Notes: generated from the letters alone by a model not told the origin. Positions 22,925 through 35,207 are shown, counted from the first letter of the stretch. The stretch is DNA of 64,000 nucleotides from Platerodrilus igneus (GCA_036346225.1 JARFIW010000139.1:930001-994000), one strand, 5' to 3'. A program made the numbers and translations.

Positions 22925-23036
22925 GTTGTGTGTGCGTGCGTGTGCGTGTGTGTGTGTGTGTGCGTGTGCGTGTGCGTGTGCGTGTGCGTGTGCGGTGCGT
23001 GTGCGTGTGTGCATGTGCGTGTGCGTGTGCGTGTGT
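22925..23036. repeat. (TG)n/(TGCG)n array at 3' end of R1-like copy 1
   Basis: TG and TGCG units, about 112 bp. On the minus strand this is a CA/CGCA array directly after the 3' end of an R1-like element. R1-clade families that insert into such arrays (Waldo, Mino) are known in insects. Confidence 0.93.
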
Positions 23037-24177
23037 TTTGGTTTGGCAATATTTTGATGAGTGTTTACCAAAATGTTGGATTAAATATCTACCTTTATTA
23101 TTGTTAACAGATGCACTTAATTACTAAGCTTTTACAGTTTCCTATTCATTATACAATTTTACAATTGCTAGTATTGCTATTTGATGCGCATTTTACACTT
23201 TTCCGTTTTGCTCAACTGGTGCTAGGTTTTGGTGAAAGTTTCGTTTTACTTAGTTTTGCACTGTTTTAAGTTAAGTTTTGAGTTTCTATGTTTTTATGTT
23301 AATATAGTTTCTTATTCTACTAATGATAGTTCCTAATTCTAAGTTATGTGTGTGCTGTTGCATGCAAAGCTGCACACTTGGAACTTATCACACTGTTTGG
23401 ATGTGCACTCCCGGGCCACGAAAGTCACGCGGCCTCTGGTATTCCCGGAAAGAGTACTTCGGACTCGTCAGACCCCACATGGCTTCCGGAATGTTCTTGA
23501 GAGTCATAATCGTTTTTGGGTTTTCACTGTTTCGCATTAGGATTTGGCGTGTTGTGTTAGTTCTATTGCTTATTCGATGTATTCTGTCTAGTGTGTTCGT
23601 TCGCCGTGTGTTTTATATTTTGCTGTGTTAGTTTCGGTTAGTGTACCGCTGGTGTAATATTGCGAGGGTTTTTGGGCGATTTTGTTTACGTAAGGATGTT
23701 CTGGTTCATTAGTATCTCCGAAAGTGGGATGTTTTGGAGGACGACCCTTTCCTGTCGCAGATCTTGTTCTAATTCTGCGCAGTCGAACACCAGATGCTCT
23801 TGTGTTCCTATTTCCCCGCATGCACATGCGTCGTTTTATGCAAGTTCAAAACGTCGTTTGTACGTTGGATAAGAGCTGTGACCTGTAATATATGAGACCA
23901 TGTATAGACGTGATGTTTTGGATTAATGTGTGCACCCCCTTCCGGTGATGCCATGGTCCCATCTATGTTGCAATTCATTTATTACTGCTTCTCTTATGTC
24001 CCTTACTGTTCTGATCGGGGTTGTGGCTCTGATAAGTTCTCTGATTTTGTTGTGATTGTTTTGCTTAAACCAGTAGCTGGCCGTTTGTTTTTTATGTTTA
24101 GGTCCGCGGAGGACGCCCAGTACTGCGTATAGAGTGTCATGGGCCACCGTACGTCATGCTTCGGTTAGACTGACGTG
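23037..24177 (-). mobile_element. R1-like non-LTR element, copy 1 (5'-truncated)
   Basis: Minus strand: the C-terminal end of ORF2 (24177 to about 23640) is followed by a 3' UTR that ends in the TG/CA array. It resembles the element at 38.9-41.1 kb in protein and in UTR landmarks, but the DNA is diverged. Its 5' side abuts the Maverick terminal repeat at 24178, so it was interrupted there or had already been truncated close by. Confidence 0.8.
23640..24177 (-). pseudogene. R1-like copy 1: ORF2 C-terminus
   Basis: On the minus strand RTVAHDTLYAVLGVLRGP aligns with RTTAHDALVLIGTMPLDL in copy 2, with one stop codon just before it. Downstream, a Cys/His motif CACGEIGTQEHLVFDC is visible at about 23775-23820. 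This C-terminal zinc motif is characteristic of R1-type and similar ORF2 proteins. Frame breaks near 23920 and 23850 make it a pseudogene. The RT catalytic domain is missing. Confidence 0.78.
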
Positions 24178-25530
24178 AGTAGATAAGCTGGCTATGTTCT
24201 AGGACAAAAGATGCAATTTTCCCATGTTAAATTCCATAAGGAGGCTCAAGGTCCGTTCTGGTCGTTTTTGTACCATACACTGAATTCCCCATAAGGAGTC
24301 GAAAGCTCCACCCAGTTATTCTTGTATCCAATCAGGAATCGCATAACATTATCTAGACGAGTCAGTACTTATACACTTTCCACCGGAATTTTTGCCCAAA
24401 GATTAGCCCCTACAACTCTCAAACCAAAAACTTCAAACCTCAAATTCTATCATATGTTCCAGTTATTTTTGTGAAATTGAAAAATAAAAGATAACTCTAA
24501 AATTTTATTAAAGATAATATATTTACAATAAATATTCTACATTTACAATAGTATTATATTTCTTCTTGCTCCATAATCGAATAATGTTCAACAGAGTGTT
24601 GCATACGAACCAGGAAGTAAGTGGCGTTTATCATCATGAAGACTTAAAGCAATCTTCTCCTGAGCAATGGTATGAACCTGATGCTTGGATGATTCAAATA
24701 GATTCTGCGTTACAAATACTTCCTTGTAATTTTCTATACAGTCAAAATAATTCTCAAAAGTAATTCTATTCTTTATCACCGATTTTTTAATTCCTTTAAT
24801 ATTCTTTGTAACACCAAAGTCTCGGATGCCAGGTGATTCTTCCTCTTCTCGCAAGAGTTCAGCTTCTTCTTCCTCTGCTGTCTTAAAAATCCTCGTCGCA
24901 TACATCTTTGATCGTACCCCAATAAAATCTGCCATAAGTCGCCCATTATTTTCATCTTTCATCATCCCCAATACTTTTTTGTTAATTAGCGGAATTCCAT
25001 AATTGTTGTTGGAAGGATAGCCGGAAATATCAAAACGGTGCCGACAGTCCGTTTCATAGTTGCATAAGGATCCAGATTTACTATTTTATAAATTAGACTA
25101 TCTGTATCTGTGTAAAGAACTCGGCACCCATCTCCAAAGGCGGCGTTCATATATCCATAGTGAAAATCGTAGATTGTCAACTTGGCTATATCGAGGTACA
25201 AATACCAACATATATAGGTTTGTTAGAATATATTTCAGATTTAAGAAGCTCCACTGCCGCAAGGTTTTCATTGAACATTATGATATTTTTGAATAACGGG
25301 TGGGATATCCTGACTTCAGCTCTATATCTTCTTTCCCTGTTTTGCACAAGTTTCACATTACAATGTTTGCGTATACTGTCTATCGGTTTCCCAAAGACTG
25401 CATTATTTATTAGCTTGAACAAGTTCCTCTCAAATTCAGTTCTTGCTCGTTTCCGAAGTTCAATATTGCGATCAATGTAAGATTTTAGCCGGCAGCTTTG
25501 TTTAAACTTCAGCACCCTGCAAATTGCAGA
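24178..25530 (+). repeat. Left long terminal inverted repeat of the Maverick-like element
   Basis: About 1.35 kb. It includes the terminal noncoding part (24178-24600) and a C-terminal stretch of the DNA polymerase gene on the minus strand. It matches 27275-28189 plus 30004-30472 in inverse orientation; the inner edge is approximate. Confidence 0.82.
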
Positions 25531-25569
25531 TTTATACATATCGATGGATCTGAAACATTTAACAGCCAT
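24588..25569 (-). pseudogene. Second copy of DNA polymerase B C-terminus (inverted)
   Basis: Frames on the minus strand give the palm and C-terminal region of a type B, protein-primed DNA polymerase: LFKLINNAVFGKPIDSIRKH (about 25375-25435), KLTIYDFHYGYM, and YTDTDS (25097-25114), the catalytic two-aspartate motif. It ends at about 24590 with a frameshift. The upstream exonuclease half is absent, because this copy lies within the terminal repeat. Unlike the plus-strand copy, it keeps both aspartates. Breaks near 25200 and 24980 disrupt it. Confidence 0.85.
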
Positions 25570-25631
25570 TATGTATGGATAAAAAACTTGAGTCGGCTGG
25601 TTTCATCGCAGCTCAATGCTCAAACAACCAA

Positions 25632-28189
25632 TCTGTGATCGCTGTCTACACTACTTTAGTACCGAGGAAAAATTGTGTAATCATATTAATGACTGCAAAA
25701 TGAAACAGTTATTTATACCTCGACTGCCTACAGAAAAAGACAAGATCCTTTGCTTCGAGAATTTCAAAAACAAGGAAAAGTTCCGTTAGTGATATATGCA
25801 AATCTGGAATGTATACTAAAGTCTACTGGAAAGGAAAAGAAGTACCAAGAACAAGTGCCGTATAGTGTTGGATATTATGTGAAATGTGACTATGATGACT
25901 CATTATTGTTTTACCTATCATGTCGAGGTGAAGAATGTATAAAATGGTTTACTATGGAACTACGACAATTTGCAGAAAATGTTGAAACGGTACTTTTATG
26001 TCCCTATGATTTGTGTCTGTTGATACAAGAACAAGAAACTGCTTTCAAAGCCGAAACATATTATTATATTTGTAAGGATCCGTTTAGTTTAGAGAATACA
26101 AAAGTTTGTGATCATAATCATTTGGTGCCGACCAATAATTACAGAGGACCGGCGCATGAAAGCTGCAATATCAAGTATTATGATGCTCATACAATTCCGA
26201 TAGTTGCCACAACTTGAGTGGTTATGACAGCCATTTCATAATTAAAAGTATTGCTGTAGATTTTAGATGACCGTGTGGAAATGTTACCAGTAACAAAGGA
26301 AAAATATATCTCTTTCACAAAATATATTCCTGAAAACTTGGTCAACTATAGATTCATCGATAGCTTCCGCTTTATGAGCTCATTCTTTGAAACATTGGCG
26401 TCATATCTAAACGAATATCCGTTATTAAAAATTAATTTTCTGGATTGACAAATGAGAAGTTTAAATTACTAACTAAAAAAGGTGTATATCCGTACGATTT
26501 CATGGATTCGTTTGAAAAGCTAAATTACGCTTCACTACCTAGTCAACAAAAGTTTTACAACATGCTGGTAGGTAGAGGAATTACTAACAAGCAGTATGCG
26601 CATGCACAAAAAGTGTGGGATGCATTTAATATTCAAAACCTGGAGCAGTACTCTGACTTTTACCTTAAAACCGATGTGATGGTATTGGCTGAAGTATTTG
26701 AACAATTGCCTCCAAGTTGTCATTTAACTTATGGACCAGACCTCGCCGACAATTACACTCTTCCAGGATACACTTGGGATGGAATGTTGGAGCATACACG
26801 CTAGGAACTTGAGTTATCGACTGATATTAATCAGCCCTTGTTCATTGAAAAGGGTATAGAGAAGGACTTAGTCAAGTTTGTTTGAAACAGCGTCCATCGG
26901 CGAACATTAAATATTTACCAACGTATGATCTTTCTAACTCCGATGTGTATCTTATGTACTATGACGTTAATAATCAATATGGATGGGCGGTGGGTCAGCA
27001 CTTGCCCTATGGAGGATTTGAATATCGACGTGACATCAGTTCCTGAGAATGCGAATGATGTTTATATCTTGGAAGTGGATTTGGAGTATCCAGAATCTAT
27101 TCATGATTTACATAAAGACATTCCATTCTGTTCCGAGCACATTGATCCGAAGACTGGAAAACCGCCTGTATCAAAAGTTCAAAGTACCAAATTAATGGCT
27201 ACATTGAATCCAAAATGTAAATATGTGATCCATTATAGAAATCTGAAACAAGCTTTGGAAAATGATCTTAAATTATCTGCAATTCACAGGTTGCTGAAAT
27301 TTAAACAAAGTTGCTGGCGACATTCTCACATTGACCTCAATACTAAACTTCGGAAACGAGCAAGGAATGAATTTGAGAAGAACTTGTTCAAGCTAATGAA
27401 TAATGCAGTTTTTGGGAAACGATGGAGAATATACGCAAACATTGTAAAGTGAAACTGGTGCAAAACTGGGAAGGAAGATGTGAAGCTGAAGCCAGGATAT
27501 CTAGCCCGTTATTCAAAAATGTCACAATCTTCGAAAAAAGCTTGTGGCAGTGGAACTTCTTAAATTTGAAATATATTTTAATAAACCTATATATGTTGGT
27601 GTGTATCCTCGATATAGCCAAGTTAACAATCTACGATTTTCACTATGGATATATCAACGCCGCTTTTGGAGATGGGTGCCGAGTTCTTTACACAGATACA
27701 TATAGTCTGATTTATAAAATAGTAAAACTGGATCCTTATGAAACTATGAAGCGGGACTGTCAGCAACGTTTCGATACTTTCGACTATCCTTCCAACAACA
27801 ATTATTGAATTCCGCTAGTTAACAAAAAAGTATTGAGGATACTGAAAGATGAAAATAATGGGTGACTTATGACAGGTTTTATTGAGTTACGGTCAAAAAT
27901 GTATGCGCGGAGGATTTTTAAGACAGCCAAGGAAGAGGAAGCTGAACTCTTGCGAGAAGAGGAAGAATCACCTGGCATCCGAGACCTTGGTGTTAAAAAG
28001 AAAATGAAAGGAATTAAAAAATCGGTGATAAAGAATAGAATTACTTTTGAGGATTATGTTGACTGTATAAAAAATTACAAAGAAGTATTTGTAACGCAGA
28101 ATCTAATTTAATCATCCAAGCATCAGGTTCATACCATCGCTCAGGAGAAGATTGCTTTAAGCCGCGTTGATAATAAACGCCACTTACTC
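25632..28189 (+). pseudogene. Type B DNA polymerase of the Maverick-like element
   Basis: Domains in order: a zinc-finger-like CDRCLHYFSTEE...H...C (about 25650-25705); exonuclease motif 1 as YANLEC (25795-25812), where the family has YADFEC, so the first catalytic Asp is Asn; DHNHL...YRGPAHESCN (about 26107-26170); NLSGYDSHF-type exonuclease motif 2 after a frameshift near 26215; FYLKTDVMVLAEVFE exonuclease motif 3 (about 26660); YYDVNNQYGW polymerase A motif (about 26957); LFKLMNNAVFGK (about 27385); and YTDTYS (27689-27706) for the usual YTDTDS. At least five frame breaks and two catalytic substitutions show a dead gene. Its 3' end continues at 30004 beyond the LTR-like insertion. Confidence 0.86.
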
Positions 28190-30472
28190 TGTAACATGTT
28201 TAATTTAGTCAGTAGTTATTCGCGTTGAATTACGAAATGCGCTAAGCGTGCCTTATTTTTTATTAAGGTTCCATATAGTACATAATAAAACGCTTTGTTT
28301 TAATAATTTTCTTGTAGTAAAATATCTGTGTCACTTAAAGTTATTTTGTCGAGCATCTCTAGCTGTTGCTTTCGTATTTCCCCACCTTTAACCGCGAGTC
28401 TTTAATATCATCGCTATCATTCGTTCGAGTTTGGTTCGTTAGTTGCTCCCTAGCAATCAAATCATCAAGATGTTTTCTAGGCTAGAGGCATGCGACCTTC
28501 GGTTGAATTATTTGTGTGAGTGGTTCAAGCCATGCTAGACTTGGATCAATTTCAGTAACTTCTACTAACGGTTTGTAATTTATACATTGTACGAACTTAA
28601 TTGAATTTTGTTTCATTTATTTAGTGCGCCTACGAAAAACGATAGAAAAGGACAAGTGAAGATTTTGGTTTTGTAAGTTGTATGGTTTTGTACAAGCATT
28701 TGAGATTGCAGACATGTGGCCCTAATTGCTGTTACCCCAGGAAATAAGTTATGGTGTTGCTCCGGAACGAATAGAATTTGTGTTCGGATTTGTCTAGGAG
28801 AATCAAAGGCAGTTTGGTTCGTTATTACATTTAAGAAATTTTTGCATGTGTCTAGAATGTCGTTAGCCTTTGCTAAACAGACGATTATATAAAATGCACA
28901 AAAATTGCTATCATGTTTAGGAACATATGATCTGTTTCATTTTCAATTATTGTTGAACTGGTTTTACAAACCGTAGAAAGAAATTTTGTCAGGTTAGGTT
29001 TATATAATTGTAAGCTTTGTTCCATTTGAACTTCAGATAAATTTCAAAGTATATTTTCGACGTTATAGTTTTTTGTGATGTAGTAACATTTGACAGATGT
29101 TTGCCGTGAAAGCAGATGTTTCGTGTAGCTGTCCTAAAATTCAAATTAAACATTCTTCAATCTTGAAGTTAGCTTGTATTTACAGATAAATTATAAAAAC
29201 TAAGTATAAAAATTTAAATACACGCTGCGTGCTATTTATGAAACTGTAATCTACCTGATAAGATCTGCCCAGGATAGAAACGATAGTTCAATGCATTGTG
29301 TTTACAAAATATTTTGATCAAGTGTTTAAAACAAGCTTATGTTTAGAGAGCAGTCTTTTGCTTTAAAAAAAGACAAAACTTTGACTTTGTTATAGATGTT
29401 ATTGTTCAGAATTTTTTTTTACATGTTAAAAGGATATGATTTTTTTTAAAAGAAAGTTTTTCACTTCAGTAAACAATTAGCTAAACTTTGAGACTTTTAT
29501 TTTGGTCAAATGCGATCAAATCTGATAACATAAAGGTAGAATTTTTGGGTAATAATTTTGTGCCAATATCATATTGTATATACATTTTTTTATTTTTAAT
29601 ACTTTTATAAGACACAAATGGTGTTCTACATTTTCTTTATTTAATCTTTGTAATTTCTTACAGGAGCTGCGTTTTATTTTTATAAGACAGGTTTTTGTTA
29701 ACGAAGGCGATAGTTTTATCTTTGGGTTTCCACGTCCGCCCTTAGAAATGTGCTTTGCTCTTATCGTGATTATCTCAGGACTTGGTGGCGCCTATTTAAC
29801 TTAGTTTAGCTTTGGTTTGCAAACAAAATCCGACTCCCGCCCTCCCCCACTTCTTATTGCTCTACCCAGGAATAGACCCCTAGCTATGTCGGAAGATTTT
29901 TGTAAACTGGCGCCCATTTAGAAAATTAAGTTTCCCTTGCGCCCATCATAAAAAAAAACTACAAAATTCGTATCACTGGCGCCCAACAACAAAATAGGTA
30001 TCAACTTCTTGGCTCGTATGCAACACTATCTGTTGGACATTATTCGATTATGGAGCAAGAAGAAATATAATACTATTGTAAATGTAGAATATTTATTGTA
30101 AATATATTATTCTTAATAAAATTGTAAGATTTATTTTTTATTTTTCAATTTCACAAAAATAACTGGTACAGAAGATGTTAAAAAATGTTCATAAATATGA
30201 TTGAATTTGAGGTTTGTGGTTTGGGGTTTGAGAGTTGTAGTGGCTAATCCTTAGGTAAAAAACCCTGGTGGAAAGTGAAAAGATACCGACTCGTCTAGAT
30301 AACGTCATACGGTCCTTAATTGGACACAAAAATGACTGGGTGGAGCTTTCGTCTCCTTATAGGGAATTTAGTGTATGGTACAAAAATTACTAGAACGGAC
30401 CTTGAGCTTCCTTATGGGATTTAACATGGAAAAATTGCATCTTTTGTCCTAGAACATACCAGCTCATCTACT
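27275..30472 (-). repeat. Right long terminal inverted repeat, split by an LTR-like insertion
   Basis: Inverse of the left repeat. It is interrupted at 28190-30003 by a 1.8-kb sequence with TG...CA ends. After removal it is about 1.38 kb, close to the left arm. Confidence 0.82.
28190..30003 (+). mobile_element. LTR-like insertion (solo LTR?) in the Maverick-like element
   Basis: 1814 bp, starting TGTAACATG and ending TATCA. It is flanked by ACTC (28186-28189) and ACTTC (30004-30008), and the uninterrupted sequence is present in the opposite Maverick arm (near 24610), so the insertion is direct. TG...CA ends with a near 5-bp duplication fit an LTR. Near the 3' end, a GGCGCCC-type motif of the kind seen in primer-binding sites is repeated (29911, 29941 partly, 29976). 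A diverged inverted copy lies at 35.2-37.2 kb. No protein is recognised inside. Confidence 0.65.
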
Positions 30473-30478
30473 GATGTG

Positions 30479-30760
30479 TTTATTTTCTGTAGCGGTTTTA
30501 CTGGATTCATCCTTTGGGTAATTAATAATTGTTTCGCTTTACATTTAACCTTTTGCTTTATTTGAGTTGTTTACGGACTTAGCGCCGCTTTCGTTCGGTA
30601 GTTTACTCTACAGCAAGAATTACGATTTCATTTTTAATAAATTTGGTATACTGGCATGCTTGATTTTGTTATAGCTTCTGTTTGCAGTAGCTTATATAAC
30701 TAGTTGTGACGCAGAAACTGAAATGCACATAGTTTTTACGCAACAGTTCAATAAACTCGC
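30479..30760. other. AT-rich stretch before BEL/Pao remnant
   Basis: No gene seen. Probably the leader of the BEL/Pao remnant that follows, but no LTR boundary or primer-binding site could be fixed. Confidence 0.4.
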
Positions 30761-32220
30761 TTGAGGACATCTTTGACCTTGCGTACAGAGACAAAGGTAA
30801 CCAAAGATCTGTTTCGCGCCCAATATACATCGATTGCCCCAATAGTAGAAAGATTTTTTGTTCAACAAAATTTCATAATCGGTGCAATCGCTTCAGCCAC
30901 TGGCGCCGATGACCAATTTGAAAGGGAAGATGCAATTCGTAAATGGTTCAGCACTAACTTTTTTTCAATAAAATCAACTTTTAAGTCAAAAATGTCTCTT
31001 TAGCTGCTTACCCTCCCTACTTTTAAAAGAGATAGTTAACTATTTGAAGGTTTTATTGATCGCTTTGATAGTTTAGTTTAGTTAAATGACAAACTGTCAG
31101 ATCTGGATAAATTTTCTTACCTTCAATCAGTGCTAAAGAGTCCTGCATTGCTTACCATTAAGAAGTTTGATTTTACGGACGCCAATTATGCTTTTGTGTA
31201 CAATAAATTCCGCGAAAAATGTCCTAACATTCACCGTATTACATCCGCTCTTTTAGAAAACTTTGCTAAATTTCCAAGTTGAATTCTGACAATTCGTCAG
31301 ACTTACAAACTTAGTTGACGCCTTTGTCGATAACTTGCAGGCGCTTAAAAAATTTGATCTACCTGTAGAGAAATGGGATTTCATGCTGTCAAATTTGTCG
31401 AGCAATCATAAAACCGATTTAAACAAAGTTATTTTTATTCTGACAACATGTCCAGATCTTGCTCGGCTGTTTCCATGTTAGTACATAACAGTCCTAATGT
31501 CATTAACTACCCGCTTTATCATAAAGATCACAGTCTTTATCGTTGTAATAACTTTTCTAAAGTTTCTCTACAAGATCCCTACATTTTTGTCAAAAAAACA
31601 ATCTGCGTATATCAACTATCTTAGTAGTTCACACGTTTTGACTAAGTGTAAATTCACTATTTTCTGCCATCAATGTAATGAACGTCATCATTACTTACTG
31701 CACTTTCATCGCATTTCACCTAAGCCCGCTACTGCTACTGGTAACAAGGTTTGTTTAAGCTTTGGTCCAGTTGCCTCTACGTATTCATCTGCTACTAGTG
31801 CCGCTTTTCAGGATTGCTATAAGCTATCCGTTCCTCTTCCTTTTGAGGAAACGTTTACTTCGTCTAGCAGTGGTCCGTCAACGTCAAATGTTGTCTTATT
31901 TAATTCTCTTGTCAAACCTTCGATTGTGTTACTCTCCGGCGTTCTAGTGGAAATCGCTTATCGCACAGGTTCTTTTCAGAAATTTTGTCGTTTACTCCAC
32001 TCGGGTAGCATATCTTCTTTTATTTCGCAAGATAGTGTGAAACGTTTGAATTTCCGCGCTACCCCGCATTCTATAACCCTTAGCGATATGAGTTAAATGC
32101 ATTTCGCGCTTGTGTATGGCGCTTTAACCGTTTCGTTCAAACCCATAGCTGCTTCCTCACCTATTATTAATTTCATATCCAACAAGTTGAAAATGCAAGG
32201 CATTGTCGCAACGAACTTCC
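30761..32220 (+). pseudogene. BEL/Pao gag and protease remnant
   Basis: The frames resemble BEL/Pao gag. DKFSYLQSVL (about 31105) leads into the DUF1759-like region with FDFTDANYAFVYNKFREKC. A zinc knuckle of the BEL type, FCHQCNERHHYLLH, lies at about 31665-31705. Then comes a Ser-rich linker and a protease-like SGSISSFISQDSVKRL (about 32000-32045). In this family gag packages the RNA and the protease matures it. Stops and shifts at about 31000, 31280, 31490 and 32096 show decay. Reverse transcriptase and integrase are not found, so this is a 5' half only. Confidence 0.75.
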
Positions 32221-32769
32221 AAATGTAGACTTACTTTAAAACAAATTAAAGAAATTAAAATTATTATGTTGTAATAATTATAAGTATTCAGATAAAATAC
32301 AAAAATTTATAAACGACAAAAGAGACATTTTAATATATTTTATTTTATTGAATAAATATTTTAAAAGCTATATATTAGTTCTCATCAATAAGATAAGATA
32401 TTTTTTTTTATATATATGAATCTAATTATTTTTGGTAATCAAAATTTAAGTTTAAACAATGTCTGTAATATTGGAATAATTGGCATGAAATGCTTTAAAT
32501 TGTTCAAATATGTGTCGCATATTGATTTTAAACTTATTTAAAATTTTAATTATCCCTGTGGATTTTCCCGGGGGCTCGGCGTCCCCGTGGCCCGATTTTA
32601 ACTGACATCAAAACTTAAGCTCTGGACACCGAGCTGAATCGATTGATGTATCACACATTGATGTCCGACCATTAAAAAGGCATCGGACACACAGACAGAC
32701 AGACACGCAGACAAATAGATTTCATAAACGAACGAAGTTCGTTGAAAAGTCTGGTTAAAGGTTTGCTAT
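32221..32769. other. AT-rich stretch with GC block and CAGA repeats
   Basis: No gene. At 32570-32600 there is a short GC-rich CCCGGGGGCTC segment. At 32688-32718 an ACAGACAGACAGACACGCAGAC tract (read in parts) follows a GTCCGA/TCGGAC near-inverted pair, a pattern often seen at repeat-element edges. Confidence 0.4.
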
Positions 32770-33300
32770 ATTCTATTCATCTACATATTTCAACTAAAAC
32801 AATAGTATTGATACTAAATTTAAGAAACTTCCATACATTCAGAATTTAACTTCCCAAATCCTCAAGATCCTTAAGCAACCTGATATGTTTATAGCGAGTA
32901 CCTATTATAATTCGATTGGTAGGTTGTTAACGAATTTAAAAGATAAGACAGATAAGTCTATATGTAGTAATATTATTTATCAGATTAAGTGTAGTTTGTG
33001 AAAAAACGTACGTGGGACAACCCAAACAATGGTTAAAAAACCTGATTATACAACATAAAAGCGTTGCCGCGGTGGAGGGGGCGCTACAATGACACCATCG
33101 TATCTACATATTAGTACAAAGGTGCGAAAATATAGTGCTCCACCTACCAGCTATCGTAAAAAGAGTTTTCTGAGCTTGATACATATTAAACCTATTACTG
33201 TACCATCTTGTTGTCAAAATTTTAAAAATGTGCATTTAAAAGTTAAATTTTCTTTCACATGCACTTTGATAAAAGAAATATTAATCCCTAATTAGCTCCT
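32770..33300 (+). pseudogene. Penelope-like element: GIY-YIG endonuclease remnant
   Basis: Around 32890 the frame reads STYYNSIGRLLTNLKDKTDK, then IIYQIKCS near 32967-32990. After a one-base shift KTYVGQPKQWLKN follows (about 33005-33045). Y-x-I-x-C ... YVGQT-L is the signature of the GIY-YIG endonuclease carried C-terminally by Penelope-like elements. A weak C-terminal match runs to about 33215 with two more shifts. The reverse transcriptase upstream is not found. The piece of sequence at 34140-34200 with GAAACGTCG could be related to the Penelope terminal repeat, but this is weak. Confidence 0.72.
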
Positions 33301-35207
33301 AATGCTTTCATCTAAAATGCAGTTCTAATGATTGCTAAAGACAACATGAATTTCGTTGGCAGTTTTGTCAATCTTTGTATTAACGGATTAGAGTTCTTTT
33401 AAAAATAGAGCTACCGTGACAAAATACGAGATTTTGAAGTCGAACGGTGAAATCGTTGGTGCGTAATGCGTATATCAATAAATTCATTCACCTGTAAATT
33501 GAAAATTCGTTGCTCACGCTCAAACAAATTTTCGATTTTCTAGTTTACGGTTGTTTGCTTCTTCGTAAATACCTTCAGCAATGATTTTTCAAAACTCAAC
33601 ATTTTCTTGCAGAAACTTCTGTAGAGAATAGTTATTTTAAACTTAGGTACAGGTTAATAAATAATCAAAAGTAAAATATCTTACACAATATTTGTACTGG
33701 TCTGTATGGCTTTAATCTATTTAGGAAAATTTGATGGTTAACAAGAGGGCTAAGCTTGACGATATCAAATGGCAAGGAAATATTCACTCATTTGCATAGT
33801 GTTAGACGTTTGGGTAACGCTGTGGGGAATAACAAGCGTGTAATATGGACGTGGGATTACACTGAATTTGCAAATTTAATAAACAGCAAGCTCTGTATTA
33901 TTAACTGAAATATAAATAAATAAAAAAGAGTTTACACTATTAAGTAAACTGAGAAAATTGTACGTGTGGTCACTGTTAGTTACTGCGAGAAGAACGAAAC
34001 TTCGTTCTTGGCACAACTTAAATATTATTTTGTTTTTATTGTGTAAAAAATTACTTGTAATTGTTAAATTTTCAATAAAGTATAATACTGTTGAAAATCA
34101 AAATCAGCTGAGAGAAAAGTGTATATAAAGCTTTGTGCTGAACTGGAGCAGCTTACAGTTTCTGGACTGAAACGTCGTGTTCAACCACAATCATTGAATA
34201 ACTTGCTCTATTCAGCATATTTTTGTAAATTAAAATGAGTTGCTTGCAGCCAGTTCATAAATTAAAATCATTGTATAAAAAAAATACAGGTTGGGGTTTG
34301 TGCGGCAAATAATTTATTCTTCAAAATTTTTATAAAAATTAATTTAATATTTATATTTTTTAATAGTGCTAGTCGGCACTATGGTGTCTCCGTCTTTTAC
34401 TATTGTATAGCCAGCTAATATTTTTAACTAAATTTTATCAAAAATTTTTAGCGAGGGTGTGTTACGTTTAATTTTTGAAATACTAGATGTTCCAAATGAA
34501 TTGTAAATAAGTGCTTCAATTACTATTTTTGGCTATTCTAGATTCGTAATAGTTTTAAACTAGGCAACTCACTTTACTGCGTGTTCTTTCAATATTTGAA
34601 GGCTAGTTTTCCTTCATCAAACTACATTTGGTTGCTCATTGATAATATAACTTGTCTATCTAACACCCGTTTTGTTTTCAAGCTTGAAAAGAAGCTGCTA
34701 TCTAAATTGATAACATCGTTGTTGGCATTGTTTTACTTTTCTTTGTGTTTTAGATAAATACTCTTATTCTTTAGTAACATTTTCTGTAAAAAAGAGTAAG
34801 TTTTATAAGTACTTTTTTTAAAATATTCCTCCTGGTGTAACTATAGTATGTATGTATGCATGGTGGTGAATACTCGCCAACATATTCTGTTATAGCTCTT
34901 TTATCTTATGATTTAATTTTATCCTATGATTAAATTATACTATTAAGTTTGGATTGTTTATCATAAGAAATAAAGTGCTTTAATTATTCCTGTCGCTAAT
35001 GTGGTCAATCGTAATATAATATGCATCACAAGCCACTTTCCAAATTCTCATAGGAACTCCATTACTGGACTAGAACAAATTCTCAAAAATTACACAAGTA
35101 TAAATTCTATTTTCTGTAAATGAGGAAACTCCTGTCAATACCGCTACCTCAAACAATTTTTCAAAAAGAACCAAATACAACTAAACAAATAGCGGTCAAC
35201 AACAGTT
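33301..35207. other. AT-rich DNA without recognised gene
   Basis: No supported reading frame. Low-complexity A/T runs throughout. It is probably decayed transposon sequence between the Penelope remnant and the inverted LTR-like copy. Confidence 0.5.

Larger units (their letters stand above)
24178..30472. mobile_element. Small Maverick/Polinton-like element with 6-bp target duplication
   Basis: Both ends begin with AGTAGAT(A/G)AGCTGG facing inward, and the flanks are GACGTG (24172-24177) and GATGTG (30473-30478), one mismatch in six. Mavericks/Polintons start with AG and make 6-bp duplications, and the only recognisable gene is a protein-primed type B DNA polymerase, which fits. Removing the 1.8-kb LTR-like insertion leaves about 4.5 kb, far below the 15-20 kb usual for Mavericks. 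No integrase, ATPase, protease or capsid gene is present, so this is a reduced, decayed derivative. Confidence 0.82.

Noticed and set aside
22673..23127. His/Thr- or Val/Arg-rich frames over the TG array
   Set aside because: Dinucleotide-repeat translation in several frames; no domain.
32688..32720. CAGA repeat as a separate element
   Set aside because: Too short and without a second copy in the window to define it.
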